Source: Burkholderiales bacterium
GTDB taxonomy: Bacteria > Pseudomonadota > Gammaproteobacteria > Burkholderiales > SG8-39
Assembly (NCBI GenBank): GCA_014860395.1
Contig: JACZJU010000175.1
Coordinates: forward strand, 1 to 54,694
Length of the DNA stretch: 54,694 nt
Direction of reading: 5' to 3'
This document shows positions 1-8,157 of the stretch, piece by piece. Under the pieces are notes generated by a model. That model was not told the DNA's origin. It made no database searches and saw only the letters and a program-made list of their open reading frames with translations. Both the position numbers and the translations under genes were made by a program. How positions within the stretch are numbered: position 1 is the first letter of the stretch; each line of letters starts with the position of its first letter.

Positions 1-167
1 TTCGCGATCGTGGTCACCTGCTCGTAGCTGCGGATTTCCTGCACTTTCAGTATCTCGATTCCGTATTCCTCTTTGCCCAGCGTGAAGCTCAGGAACTCCT
101 GGCGCTCCGAGGTGGCACCGATTGCCGGCTTTGCCGCACCGACGGCGACTTGCGCTGCTTCGCTCAT
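1..167 (-). CDS. cheW: CheW chemotaxis coupling protein, N-terminal part (cut by window edge)
   Basis: Reading the minus strand from the ATG at 165-167 gives [10 protein letters not shown], then a stretch containing [18 protein letters not shown] and [15 protein letters not shown]. This is the start of a CheW SH3-like domain. CheW is the cytoplasmic adaptor that joins CheA to chemoreceptors. A strong ribosome binding site, AAGGAGG, lies at 173-179, which fixes the start. About 55 residues are visible; the rest is outside the window. It is the last visible gene of a minus-strand operon (CheZ-like, cheY, cheA, cheW), 127 bases after the cheA stop. Confidence 0.9.
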   Translation of the reverse strand, partial: MSEAAQVAVGAAKPAIGATSERQEFLSFTLGKEEYGIEILKVQEIRSYEQVTTIA

Positions 168-222
168 GTCTTTCCCTCCTTGCAAAATCGATTCGCCCAA
201 TCCCGATGAATTGGCCGCGCGA

Positions 223-241
223 CGTCCGCTCCCCGCGGACG
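223..241 (-). other. Intercistronic hairpin between cheA and cheW
   Basis: CGTCCGC (223-229) and GCGGACG (235-241) form a perfect 7-bp stem with a 5-base loop in the 127-base gap. There is no T-run after it, so it may protect or process the mRNA rather than terminate. Nothing else recognisable is in this gap. Confidence 0.3.
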
Positions 242-294
242 CTTCGGTCGGTATTGGTCGTTACGGCCGTGAGGCCGCAAACTTGACCCCTGTT

Positions 295-2235
295 TCACGC
301 GGCGCGGCGCTCCTCTTCCCGGAACGTCCCGCGCGCAAGCGCCTCGACGTCGAGGATCAGCGCGACTTTGCCGTCGCCCATGATGGTCGCGCCCGATACT
401 CCCGGCACCTTGCGGTAATTCGTCTCCAGGCTCTTGATCACGACCTGGTGCTGTCCGAGCAGGTCATCGACGAACATTGCGCTCTTTGCGCCTTCGGATT
501 CCACAATCACCATGATGCCGCGATCGAGTTCCGTAACTTTCGGCCGCACGTTCAAAACGTCGTACAGCGCCACCACCGGCAGATACTCGCCGCGCACGTG
601 CACCACCGTGCCCATGCCGGTGATGGTCTTGATGTCGTCCTTTGCCGGCTGCAGGGATTCGACGATGAAAGTGAGCGGGACGATGAATATCTCCTCGCCC
701 ACGGAAACCGACATGCCGTCCAGTATCGCCAGGGTCAGCGGCAGCCGTATCGAAATGCGCGTGCCCACGCCCAGCGTCGAGTCGATCTCGACACGTCCAC
801 CCATCGCGTAAATATTGCGTTTCACGACGTCCATGCCGACGCCGCGGCCCGAGACTGCGGTGACCGCCTCGGCGGTGGAAAAGCCGGCTTCGAAAATCAG
901 CAGCCACACGTCCTGGTCGGGCATGTCGTCCGATACCGTCATGCCGCGCTCGCGCGCCTTCGCCAGGATCTTCTCCCGGTTGAGCCCGGCCCCATCGTCG
1001 CTCACCTCGATGACGATGTTGCCGCCCTGGTGGAACGCGCGCAAAGTGATGGTCCCCATCGCCGGCTTGCCCGCGGCCAGGCGCTTTTCCGGCGACTCGA
1101 CGCCGTGATCGAGGCTGTTGCGCACCAGATGGTTGAGCGGATCGGCTATTTTCTCGATCAGTCCCTTGTCGAGCTCGGTCCCCTCCCCGACGGTTTTCAG
1201 TTCGACCTGCTTGTTGAGTGAGCCGGCAAGGTCGCGCACCACGCGCGGAAAGCGGCTGAACACGAACGAGATCGGCATCATGCGTATCGACATCACCGAT
1301 TCCTGCAAGTCGCGCGTGTTGTGCTCGAGCTGCGCCATCCCGGTGCGCAGCGCCTCGTACAGGGCGGAATCCACGTGCGACGCGGTTTGCGCCAGCATCG
1401 CCTGCGTAATTACCAGTTCGCCAACCAGGTTGATGAGTTGATCGACTTTTTCAACGCCGACACGGATCGAGGTGGTTTCGGTATCGACATGGTCGCTGGC
1501 GCGGCGCCCGCGCTTGGGCGGCGCATCGCCTGCCGCGTCGGTCGCCCGTCTGCCGGGATTCTGGTCGGCGGCCGGCGCAGGCGGCGGCACAGGCGCCTTC
1601 GCCTGCGCAGGCGCCACCTCGGTGAAGAACCCATAAGCGTCCGAGGCGGCAGCGCCCGCGGCGCCGGGCACCGGCGCGGCTGCTGCGACCGGCGCAACGG
1701 CGATTTTCGCTCCAGTGAGAATTGCAAACAGGTTTTCGGGGGTCGGATCGACCGGTTCTGCGTCGTCTGCAGCCGGCGCCGGCGTGGCCACCGCGTCTGC
1801 CTGCGGGGCTTGCGCGGCGGACGTCTGCACGACAGCCTCGGCCGGTCCCTCCTGGGCGAACGCACTGAGCTGACGACAGATTTCCGCCACTGCCTGGTCG
1901 TCGACCGCGCTTTCGTACTGGCGGCCGGCGAGCTGATTTTTGATCACATCCACCGCCTTGAGGAACACATCCACCATCTCGACGCGCACGGGCAGCTCGC
2001 CATTGCGCAGCTTGTCCAGCAGCGACTCGAGGATATGCGTGGTTTCCGTGATCTCGGTGAAACCGAAGGTGGCGCTACCGCCCTTGATCGAGTGAGCGGT
2101 GCGGAAAATCGCGTTGAGCGCGTCCTTGCCCGCGTCGGCCACGTCGAGTTCGAGCAGCAGGCGCTCCATCTCCTCTAGGAGTTCGGCCGACTCTTCGAAA
2201 AACACCTGGTAAAACTGGCTCATGTCGATGGTCAT
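295..2235 (-). CDS. cheA: CheA chemotaxis histidine kinase
   Basis: A 646-residue sensor kinase that autophosphorylates from receptor input and passes phosphate to CheY. In order it has an N-terminal HPt domain with the phospho-accepting His48 (TAHSIKGGSATFGF), a long Ala/Pro-rich linker (about 130-255), the dimerisation region (LINLVGELVITQAML), an ATPase domain with N box HLVRNSLDHGVE, G1 SDDGAGL and G2 GRGVGMDVV, and a C-terminal CheW-like domain. The usual folded P2 CheY-docking domain is not apparent. The linker instead carries two short hydrophobic segments, NLFAILTGAK and DAYGFFTEV, which could dock CheY (inference). It lies 56 bases after cheY in the same operon. Confidence 0.97.
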   Translation of the reverse strand: MTIDMSQFYQVFFEESAELLEEMERLLLELDVADAGKDALNAIFRTAHSIKGGSATFGFTEITETTHILESLLDKLRNGELPVRVEMVDVFLKAVDVIKNQLAGRQYESAVDDQAVAEICRQLSAFAQEGPAEAVVQTSAAQAPQADAVATPAPAADDAEPVDPTPENLFAILTGAKIAVAPVAAAAPVPGAAGAAASDAYGFFTEVAPAQAKAPVPPPAPAADQNPGRRATDAAGDAPPKRGRRASDHVDTETTSIRVGVEKVDQLINLVGELVITQAMLAQTASHVDSALYEALRTGMAQLEHNTRDLQESVMSIRMMPISFVFSRFPRVVRDLAGSLNKQVELKTVGEGTELDKGLIEKIADPLNHLVRNSLDHGVESPEKRLAAGKPAMGTITLRAFHQGGNIVIEVSDDGAGLNREKILAKARERGMTVSDDMPDQDVWLLIFEAGFSTAEAVTAVSGRGVGMDVVKRNIYAMGGRVEIDSTLGVGTRISIRLPLTLAILDGMSVSVGEEIFIVPLTFIVESLQPAKDDIKTITGMGTVVHVRGEYLPVVALYDVLNVRPKVTELDRGIMVIVESEGAKSAMFVDDLLGQHQVVIKSLETNYRKVPGVSGATIMGDGKVALILDVEALARGTFREEERRAA

Positions 2236-2291
2236 CGCTGATCCTCAGTATTTCATGTTGTTTGCATTGAATCGGGCCGCTCGCGCTGCGT

Positions 2292-2657
2292 TCAGCCGAG
2301 CACCTTGCGCACCACCTCGATCAGGCGCTGCGGATCGAACGGTTTGACCAGCCAGCCCGTGGCACCCGCGGCCTTGCCCTGGTTCTTCATATCCTGGCTG
2401 GACTCGGTGGTAAGAATCAGAATCGGCGCCGAGCGATATCCCGGCAGCTCGCGCAGCGAGCGCACCAGCGTCAACCCGTCCATGCGCGGCATGTTATGGT
2501 CGGTCAGCACCAGATCCATTGCCGTGGCCTTGGCCTTGGTCATCGCGTCGACGCCGTCCACGGCCTCGACCACCTCGTAGCCCGCGCTTTTCAGCGTAAA
2601 AGACACCATGCTCCGGATGGAGGCCGAATCATCGACTGCAAGTATGCTTTTAGCCAC
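2292..2657 (-). CDS. cheY: CheY single-domain response regulator
   Basis: A 121-residue receiver with no output domain. The acidic pair is Asp9-Asp10 (AVDDSAS), the phospho-acceptor is Asp53 (LVLTDHNMPRMDG), the conserved Thr is in LTTES near 83-84, and the conserved Lys is in VKPF near 105. This is the CheY pattern: phospho-CheY would bind the flagellar switch (FliM/FliN, encoded at 32013-33583). It sits between the CheZ-like gene and cheA, which supports a chemotaxis role. Confidence 0.95.
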   Translation of the reverse strand: MAKSILAVDDSASIRSMVSFTLKSAGYEVVEAVDGVDAMTKAKATAMDLVLTDHNMPRMDGLTLVRSLRELPGYRSAPILILTTESSQDMKNQGKAAGATGWLVKPFDPQRLIEVVRKVLG

Positions 2658-2673
2658 GCCGCTTCCCTCTTAT

Positions 2674-2707
2674 TAGGACCTGCCACCAATTAGGTCCTGC
2701 CACCAAT
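2674..2707. repeat. 17-bp tandem direct repeat in the cheZ-like/cheY gap
   Basis: TAGGACCTGCCACCAAT at 2674-2690 is followed at once by TAGGTCCTGCCACCAAT at 2691-2707, differing at one base. The second unit reaches the stop codon of the CheZ-like gene. It looks like a recent small duplication just before cheY translation begins. Confidence 0.8.
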
Positions 2708-3573
2708 CAGAACAGGTCTACTTCCCCTGCGTGCATCAACTCCTGCCTAACCGGGCTGGCCGCCTTTGCCTGTTCCAGTTCCCGCAGCAGGTCCAGCACC
2801 TGCGCTGCGAGTTCCGCCTCTGGCGTGCCTGCCTGTCCGGGCACAGCCGCCGGATTGGATTGCTCCGCGGACAATTCGCGCACCCGCTGCATCACCTGCT
2901 CCAGCACTTCAAGCTCGCGCCGCACATGGCCCAGCTTCTGCCCGACGACGTCGCGGAACTGCAATGCCGTCACCGCGCCGTTCACCTCGCTCGCGACGCG
3001 CTCGACCGCGGCGCGCAAACGTTCCCCGTCCGGCATCCCCTGCGCCCCGTCCGCCTCCTGCGCGAGCTCGATCTGGTGGCGGCTCACTTGATCGCGCACG
3101 CTGTGGAATGCCGCCATCAGCTGCTCGATGGCGTGCCCGAGCAGGTCGTCCACGCGCACCAATTCGCCGCGCGAGCGCTGCATCTGTTCGCCCATCGCCT
3201 GCGTCAGTCCTTCGATCACGCCCCGGGTCTCGCTGCCGGCCGCGGCCATGAACGCGCCTGCCGCGCGCCGCTCGGCGGCGAGCGCCTGCAGCAATACCGC
3301 CGCCCAGCCCAACGCCACGATGCCCATCGTCCCAAGGTATATCGGCTCGGCTGCGGAGGACTTGAACGACGCCAGCGCCGCAACTGCCGCCAAGGTCCAT
3401 CCAGTCCCGATCAGGAGAGCCCGGTTGCGGGCGCCGTTCGGTCGCAATTGCTGTTTGCTCCAGAATGCATTGATCCGGATCGCGCGAGCGGGCTGCAACA
3501 GCCCTGACCGCGCATCGATGTGCCTGGCGCCAACTGTTTGCGGTGCGCGGCAATGCCGTCGTCCGCCTTTCAT
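2707..3573 (-). CDS. Membrane-anchored CheZ-like phosphatase candidate
   Basis: The open frame extends to 3612; the start is uncertain and the ATG at 3573 (288 residues) is used here. Two hydrophobic segments (ALLIGTGWTLAAVAALASF and IYLGTMGIVALGWAAVLL) precede a long helical region. Inside it is ALQFRDVVGQKLGHV, whose Asp-x-x-x-Gln matches the CheZ catalytic Asp143/Gln147 pair. The protein ends in GEVDLF, resembling the short acidic-hydrophobic C-terminal tail by which CheZ holds CheY. Its position just upstream of cheY agrees. The inferred role is CheY-P dephosphorylation at the membrane. No MCP signalling hairpin is seen. Ordinary CheZ is soluble, so the anchoring is unusual. Confidence 0.6.
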   Translation of the reverse strand: MKGGRRHCRAPQTVGARHIDARSGLLQPARAIRINAFWSKQQLRPNGARNRALLIGTGWTLAAVAALASFKSSAAEPIYLGTMGIVALGWAAVLLQALAAERRAAGAFMAAAGSETRGVIEGLTQAMGEQMQRSRGELVRVDDLLGHAIEQLMAAFHSVRDQVSRHQIELAQEADGAQGMPDGERLRAAVERVASEVNGAVTALQFRDVVGQKLGHVRRELEVLEQVMQRVRELSAEQSNPAAVPGQAGTPEAELAAQVLDLLRELEQAKAASPVRQELMHAGEVDLF

Positions 3574-3939
3574 TTCGCGCCCCGTCACGGTATCAGGCCG
3601 GCGCGCGCGCAATCCGCCGAGAAACGGCGGAAAAGGCGGTCAGTTTGGGAAAATGCAGACCGGGCGGACGCAATTACACTGCTTGCACGGCCAAGTTGTC
3701 GCTTGCCGATTGGGGCGTAGGGGGAAACCCACTCCGCCGGGCGATCGCTCCGGTCGCAGGCCGGGATGCCGGGGCGGAAGCGCCCGGCATTTAGTCTCCT
3801 GTAAGTCCTGGGGTGACAGAGATGGCGAGCATCTTGAGACCGGGTGGCGGGGCATCCGCGGGGGGATTTACGCCGCGAAGGTCTCGATCCCCCTTCCTCG
3901 GTCCCGCTTGACGGGAGAGGGGAAAGTCCCCTTGGGGGA

Positions 3940-3961
3940 CAAGGGGGGGTGCCCCCCCTTG
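3940..3961. other. Strong GC hairpin in the divergent che / two-component gap
   Basis: CAAGGGGGGG and CCCCCCCTTG form a perfect 10-bp stem around a 2-base loop; GTCCCC-TTG-GGGGAC lies just before it. The gap between the divergent genes (3574-4102) shows no protein-coding gene. It contains these hairpins and a possible -10 box near its right end. Confidence 0.5.
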
Positions 3962-4055
3962 TTCGTAGGATCAGGGCTTTTCCTGGGCCGGAGACGCTTT
4001 GTTTGCTTTCGGATTGTCCGGTTTAGGCAAAAGCCATCGGCCGGCCGCAGCGCTA

Positions 4056-4061
4056 TATAAT
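4056..4061 (+). promoter_or_regulatory. Possible sigma-70 -10 box for the kinase operon
   Basis: TATAAT lies in an AT-rich island (TATATAATAAT) inside otherwise GC-rich DNA, 42 bases before the TTG start at 4103. No good -35 is seen, so an activator may be needed. Confidence 0.35.
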
Positions 4062-4102
4062 AATGGGTCCACTGTCGCAAACGCACGAAAGCGGGAGACC
4101 TC

Positions 4103-4906
4103 TTGACTAGCACCGCCGAGGACGAGCACACGCTGCACGCGTTCAACGCCGAGTTGGAACGGCGCGTGAACGACTGCGCGCGGCAAGTCGAAGCGACCGC
4201 ACGCGAGCTCGATGCCTTCGGCGCCACCCTGTCGCATGATCTGCGCGCGCCGCTGCGCAGCATCGAAGGCTTCAGCCGGCTGCTGCTGCAGCCGCCGTAC
4301 GCCGATCAGCTCGATGCCACAGGTCTGGACTACCTGCAGCGCGTCCACCGCGCGAGCCTGCGGCTCGGCCAAATGATGGAGGACATGCTGCAGCTGGTGC
4401 GTCTGGCGCGCGGCGGCGTCAGACCCGAGCAGCTCGATTTGAGCCACATGGCGCGGGACATCCTCGACGGACTGCAGGCTGCAGCCCCGGGGCGCCGCGC
4501 CGAAATCGCGATAGAGCCGGACATCGCAGTGACGGGCGATGCGCAACTCATGCGCCTGGCGCTGGAGAATCTGCTCGGCAACGCATGGAAATTCACCAGC
4601 TGCAACGCGGTCGCGAACATTTCCTTCGGCCGCGCCGTGGATGAGGGCGTGGCGGCGGTCTGCGTGCGCGACGACGGCGCCGGTTTCGAGCAGAAATACG
4701 CCGACAGGCTGTTTCGCGCCTTCCAGCGCCTGCACAACGAGGCCGAATTCGAAGGCAGCGGCACCGGACTGGCCAAGGCGCAGCGCGTGATACACGCGCA
4801 CGGGGGTCGCATCTGGGCTCGCGCGGAACGCGGCCGGGGCGCGGCTTTCTATTTCACCCTGCCCTGCTTGGCGACGGCGTCTGCGAGGACCGGCAGTGAG
4901 CAATGA
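4103..4906 (+). CDS. Soluble sensor histidine kinase
   Basis: A 267-residue kinase without membrane segments or a sensory domain. An N-terminal coiled coil leads to a HisKA domain with the phospho-acceptor His45 (SHDLRAPLRSIEGF). A HATPase domain follows, with N box NLLGNAWKF, G1 DDGAGF and G2 GSGTGLA. The start is TTG with GGGAG 5 bases upstream. Its end overlaps the next gene by 11 bases, so the two are probably co-translated. Its family resembles phytochrome-type kinases that work with small receivers. The signal it senses cannot be read from the sequence. Confidence 0.85.
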   Translation: MTSTAEDEHTLHAFNAELERRVNDCARQVEATARELDAFGATLSHDLRAPLRSIEGFSRLLLQPPYADQLDATGLDYLQRVHRASLRLGQMMEDMLQLVRLARGGVRPEQLDLSHMARDILDGLQAAAPGRRAEIAIEPDIAVTGDAQLMRLALENLLGNAWKFTSCNAVANISFGRAVDEGVAAVCVRDDGAGFEQKYADRLFRAFQRLHNEAEFEGSGTGLAKAQRVIHAHGGRIWARAERGRGAAFYFTLPCLATASARTGSEQ

Positions 4907-6470
4907 ACTGCACATCCTGCTGGTCGAGGACTCGCCCGACGATGCCGAACTGGTGAAGCAGGAGCTGCTCCATGCAGGGCGCGATCTGATCCTGCAACGT
5001 GTCGACTCCGCCGCCGGAATGAGCGAGGCGCTCGCGCACAGGACCTGGGACATGGTGATCTCGGATTACAACCTGCCCGGATTCAGCGGCACGGAAGCGC
5101 TGGAACTGCTGCGGGCGCAATCGGCCTACATTCCCTTCATCGTGGTCTCCGGCCGCATCGGCGAGGAAGAGGCGGTGGCGTTGATGCAATCCGGGGCCGA
5201 CGACTATGTGATGAAGGACAGGCTGGCGCGCCTGGTCCCGGCGGTGGAGCGCAGCCTGCGCGAGGCGCAAAACCGGCTGGAGTCGCGTGCGGCGCAGCTC
5301 GCCTTGCGCGAGAGCGAGGCACTGTTCAAGGCCATCGTTTCGAACATGCCCGGCATGGTATTTCAGCTGGAGTTCGACGCAGACGGCAGCCCCATGTTCA
5401 CCTATGTGAGCGACGGCTGCCTGGCGCTGTTCGGCGCGCCGGCCAAGCTGCTGCGCCAGGACGCGCATGCCGTATTCGAGCGCATCCTGCCCGAGGACCT
5501 GCGCTCGTTCTCCGAGTCGATGAAGGACGCTTACCGGCGGCGCAGCAACTGGAACTGGGAGGGCCGTATCCGCCTGGCCGGGACGAACGAGATCAAGTGG
5601 GTGGACCTGCGCTCCAGGTCGCGCCTGCACAACCACTCCGGCATGTGCTGGGAAGGCATCATTTCCAATATCACCCAGAACAAGATCGCCGACCTCGAGA
5701 TACGGCGCTCGCGCGAGGAACTGGGCCGGCTGTCGGCACACGTCGAATCGGTCAAGGAGCAGGAGCGCAGCCGCATCGCGCGCGAGATCCACGATGATCT
5801 CGGCGGCACGCTCACCGCGATCAAGATCATGCTGATGCGCCTGGGCAAGGGACTGGCGCCGGAGGCGAAAGAGGAGCAGGAGCGCCTGCGTTCGACCGAA
5901 GCGCTGCTGGACTCCGCCATGGAGGTCACGCGCCGCATCGCCACCGAGCTGCGCCCGGGCATACTCGACCTGGGCATCCTGGCCGCGATCGAATGGCAGG
6001 CGGCCGAGTTCGAGAAGCGCATGGACATAAGCTGCCAGGTGACCTGCGCGTACAAGGAGATCCGCCTAGACAACAAGATATCGATCGCGCTGTTCCGCAT
6101 ATTTCAGGAAACCCTGACCAACATCGCCAAGCACGCCGGCGCGACGCGCGTCGAAGTCGAGCTCGAAACCGACGAGGACGAGGTGATGCTGCAGGTGCAC
6201 GACAACGGCCACGGCATCGCCGATGAAGACCTGGTGAAGCCGCAGTCCTTCGGCATCCTTGGCATGCAGGAGCGCGCGCGCAACCTCGGCGGCGAGGCCA
6301 GCGTGCGCCGCACGCGCAGCGGCACCGCGGTGAAGCTGCGCCTGCCGCGGTTCACGGGCGACGCTACGGAAGACCTGGTCGATGACGAGCAGCTGCTGCT
6401 GTTCGGACGCGCCATCCACGCGTTGACGCCGGCGCGCAAACCAGACATCAAGAAAATGGGAAGAACATGA
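4896..6470 (+). CDS. Hybrid receiver-PAS-histidine kinase (NarX/DegS-type core)
   Basis: A 524-residue cytoplasmic protein. Residues about 5-125 form a receiver with Asp57 (MVISDYNLPGFSG) and the Lys motif YVMKDRL. A PAS domain follows (about 135-270). A HisKA_3 dimerisation region carries the His in REIHDDLGGTLTAIK, and a HATPase domain carries DNGHGI and SFGILGMQERA. The receiver could take phosphate from the kinase just upstream, and the HisKA_3 core would pass it to the NarL-type regulator just downstream, with which it overlaps by 4 bases. That relay is an inference from gene order and domain types. Confidence 0.85.
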   Translation: MSNELHILLVEDSPDDAELVKQELLHAGRDLILQRVDSAAGMSEALAHRTWDMVISDYNLPGFSGTEALELLRAQSAYIPFIVVSGRIGEEEAVALMQSGADDYVMKDRLARLVPAVERSLREAQNRLESRAAQLALRESEALFKAIVSNMPGMVFQLEFDADGSPMFTYVSDGCLALFGAPAKLLRQDAHAVFERILPEDLRSFSESMKDAYRRRSNWNWEGRIRLAGTNEIKWVDLRSRSRLHNHSGMCWEGIISNITQNKIADLEIRRSREELGRLSAHVESVKEQERSRIAREIHDDLGGTLTAIKIMLMRLGKGLAPEAKEEQERLRSTEALLDSAMEVTRRIATELRPGILDLGILAAIEWQAAEFEKRMDISCQVTCAYKEIRLDNKISIALFRIFQETLTNIAKHAGATRVEVELETDEDEVMLQVHDNGHGIADEDLVKPQSFGILGMQERARNLGGEASVRRTRSGTAVKLRLPRFTGDATEDLVDDEQLLLFGRAIHALTPARKPDIKKMGRT

Positions 6471-7099
6471 TTCGAGTGCTGATTGCCGACGATCACGCCA
6501 TCCTGCGCCGCGGGCTGGCGCAGATCATTTCAGAGGCCGGGGACATGGAGGTCTGCGCCGAGGCCGAAAGCGGCGCGCAGACCATCAAGCTTGCGCGCGA
6601 GCACGCGCTCGACGTGGTGCTGCTCGACATCACCATGCCGGACCGCAACGGCCTGGATACGCTGAAACAGCTGAAAAAAGAAAAACCGAAACTATCCGTG
6701 CTCATGCTCAGCATGCACCCGGAAGAGACCTATGCGCTGCGCGCCATCAAGGCTGGCGCATCCGGCTATCTCAACAAGCAAAGCGCCCCGGCGCTGCTCG
6801 TCACCGCGATACGCCAGGTGGCGGGCGGCCGCCGCTACATCAGTCCCGCAGTGGCGGAGGAACTCGCCGGAACCATCGCCGACGGCTCGGACCGCCCAGC
6901 GCACACGACGCTGTCCGACCGCGAATACGAAACCATGCGGCTGATCGCTTCAGGCAAGACCCTCACCGAGATCGCGGTCGAGATGCACCTGAGCGTCAAG
7001 ACCGTAAGCGTCTATCGCGCGCGCCTGCTGCAGAAAATGCAGCTCAAGAACAACTCCGAGCTGACCCACTACGCCCTGAAAGAGCAGCTGGTGGATTGA
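6467..7099 (+). CDS. NarL/LuxR-family response regulator
   Basis: A 210-residue regulator. The receiver has Asp8-Asp9, the phospho-acceptor Asp54 (VVLLDITMPDRNG) and a Lys in GYLNKQ. The C-terminal LuxR-type helix-turn-helix (about 143-205) contains LSDREYETMRLIASGKT and MHLSVKTVSVYRARLLQKM. Its ATG overlaps the stop of the preceding kinase (ATGA), making it the natural output of that kinase. Targets are unknown; the location between chemotaxis and c-di-GMP genes suggests motility or lifestyle control. Confidence 0.9.
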   Translation: MIRVLIADDHAILRRGLAQIISEAGDMEVCAEAESGAQTIKLAREHALDVVLLDITMPDRNGLDTLKQLKKEKPKLSVLMLSMHPEETYALRAIKAGASGYLNKQSAPALLVTAIRQVAGGRRYISPAVAEELAGTIADGSDRPAHTTLSDREYETMRLIASGKTLTEIAVEMHLSVKTVSVYRARLLQKMQLKNNSELTHYALKEQLVD

Positions 7100-7106
7100 G
7101 GCCCCG

Positions 7107-7130
7107 GCCGGCCGCAGCGCTGCGGCCGGC
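7107..7130. terminator. 24-bp perfect palindrome, likely bidirectional terminator
   Basis: GCCGGCCGCAGC at 7107-7118 is followed directly by its exact reverse complement at 7119-7130. It fills most of the 36-base gap between two convergent operons. There is no clear T-run on either strand. Confidence 0.6.
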
Positions 7131-7135
7131 GCGCG

Positions 7136-7990
7136 TCATGCCGCGAGCAGGAGTGCGGCGCCCTGGGCGAGGCGCTCCGCCTCCCCGAGCCGCTGCCGGA
7201 ACTGCGGCCAGCTCATGTCCATGCGCTTCCAGGTGACGGCGTTGAACTGCGGCACGAGCTCGTTGGCGTCTCCGGCCAGGTCGAGCGCATGCGCCGCCAC
7301 GTCGGCGACATGGACCAGGCCGGCCAGGTCCGGCTTGGCGCCGGACACTCCCGTGTTTTGCGTGCAATGGTGCGCGGCCACCGCCTGCTGGATGACCGGC
7401 GCGAATTTCCAGCGCTCGGCAAGTGCGCCGCCGACTGCGGCGTGATCCAGGCCCAGGACATGGCGCTCCGCCTCGATCGGTTGGCAATCGTGCAGCGCGC
7501 GGTATTGAGCCACGTCGCGATAGTGATCGGGAAAGCAGGTCGCGAGCACGATGCGGCCGATGTCATGCAGCAGGCCCGCGGTAAACGCCCGGTCCGGCTC
7601 GATCCCGGCATCGGCGGCGAAGGTCCTTGCGCACACGGCCGTGACGATGGCGTGCATCCAGAATACGCGCAGATCGAACCAGCCCGCCGCGACCGCCGGA
7701 AAGCTGCCTGTCACCCCCGCCGCCATGACCAGGATGCGAACGTTGCGAAAGCCGAGCACCACCAACGCGTCCTGTACCGTAACCACCTTGCCTGCCAGAC
7801 CGTAGAAGGATGAATTGGCCACGCGCAGCACCTTCGCCGACAGCGCCTGATCCTGTGCGATTTTCTTGCCGATAGCGCCGGCATCGGCATGCTCATCCTC
7901 GAAGGACTCGAGTACCTCGACGACCACGGCAGGCAATGACGGCAGCCGCTGGATTTTCGCGACCACCTGCTCCAGTTTCAGCGGCTGCAT
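7136..7990 (-). CDS. HDOD-domain protein
   Basis: A 284-residue protein consisting almost entirely of an HDOD domain. Family signatures are LPSLPAVVVEVLESF near the start, ALSAKVLRVANSSFYG, DALVVLGFRNVRILV, GLLHDIGRIVLA, and GLDHAAVGGALAERWKF. HDOD proteins are regulatory HD-like domains often tied to signalling and c-di-GMP, without proven hydrolase activity in most cases. It is the last gene of a minus-strand operon behind an EAL-receiver protein and a small protein, 2 bases after the latter. A sigma-28 promoter at the operon head suggests late-flagellar expression. Confidence 0.85.
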   Translation of the reverse strand: MQPLKLEQVVAKIQRLPSLPAVVVEVLESFEDEHADAGAIGKKIAQDQALSAKVLRVANSSFYGLAGKVVTVQDALVVLGFRNVRILVMAAGVTGSFPAVAAGWFDLRVFWMHAIVTAVCARTFAADAGIEPDRAFTAGLLHDIGRIVLATCFPDHYRDVAQYRALHDCQPIEAERHVLGLDHAAVGGALAERWKFAPVIQQAVAAHHCTQNTGVSGAKPDLAGLVHVADVAAHALDLAGDANELVPQFNAVTWKRMDMSWPQFRQRLGEAERLAQGAALLLAA

Positions 7991-7992
7991 CC

Positions 7993-8157
7993 TTATTGCT
8001 CTTTGCGGTAATCGATCATGGCACGCATCAACGCCTGCATGGTGACGTCCGAGCCGGCGCGGCGAAATAGATATGCGATGCGCTCGAAGGCGGCATCCTC
8101 CTGCGTTTCAGCGGTGTCCGCGTCGGGCACCGTGGCCGCGCTGTCTTCGGGCATCAT
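7993..8157 (-). CDS. Small 54-residue protein between PDE and HDOD genes
   Basis: Starts at the ATG at 8155-8157, overlapping the stop of the EAL-receiver gene as ATGA, and ends 2 bases before the HDOD gene. The sequence begins MMPEDSAATVPDADTAETQE and continues with a helix, AFERIAYLFRRAG and MQALMRAMIDYRKEQ. There is no signal peptide or membrane segment, and I recognise no family. The tight coupling on both sides argues it is a real co-translated gene, perhaps an adaptor for the HDOD or receiver protein (inference). Confidence 0.65.
   Translation of the reverse strand: MMPEDSAATVPDADTAETQEDAAFERIAYLFRRAGSDVTMQALMRAMIDYRKEQ

Noticed and set aside
2250..2270. TGTTGTTTGCATTGA near cheA, similar to part of the 29873 promoter
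   Set aside because: The -24 GG is missing and the direction is opposite to the che genes.
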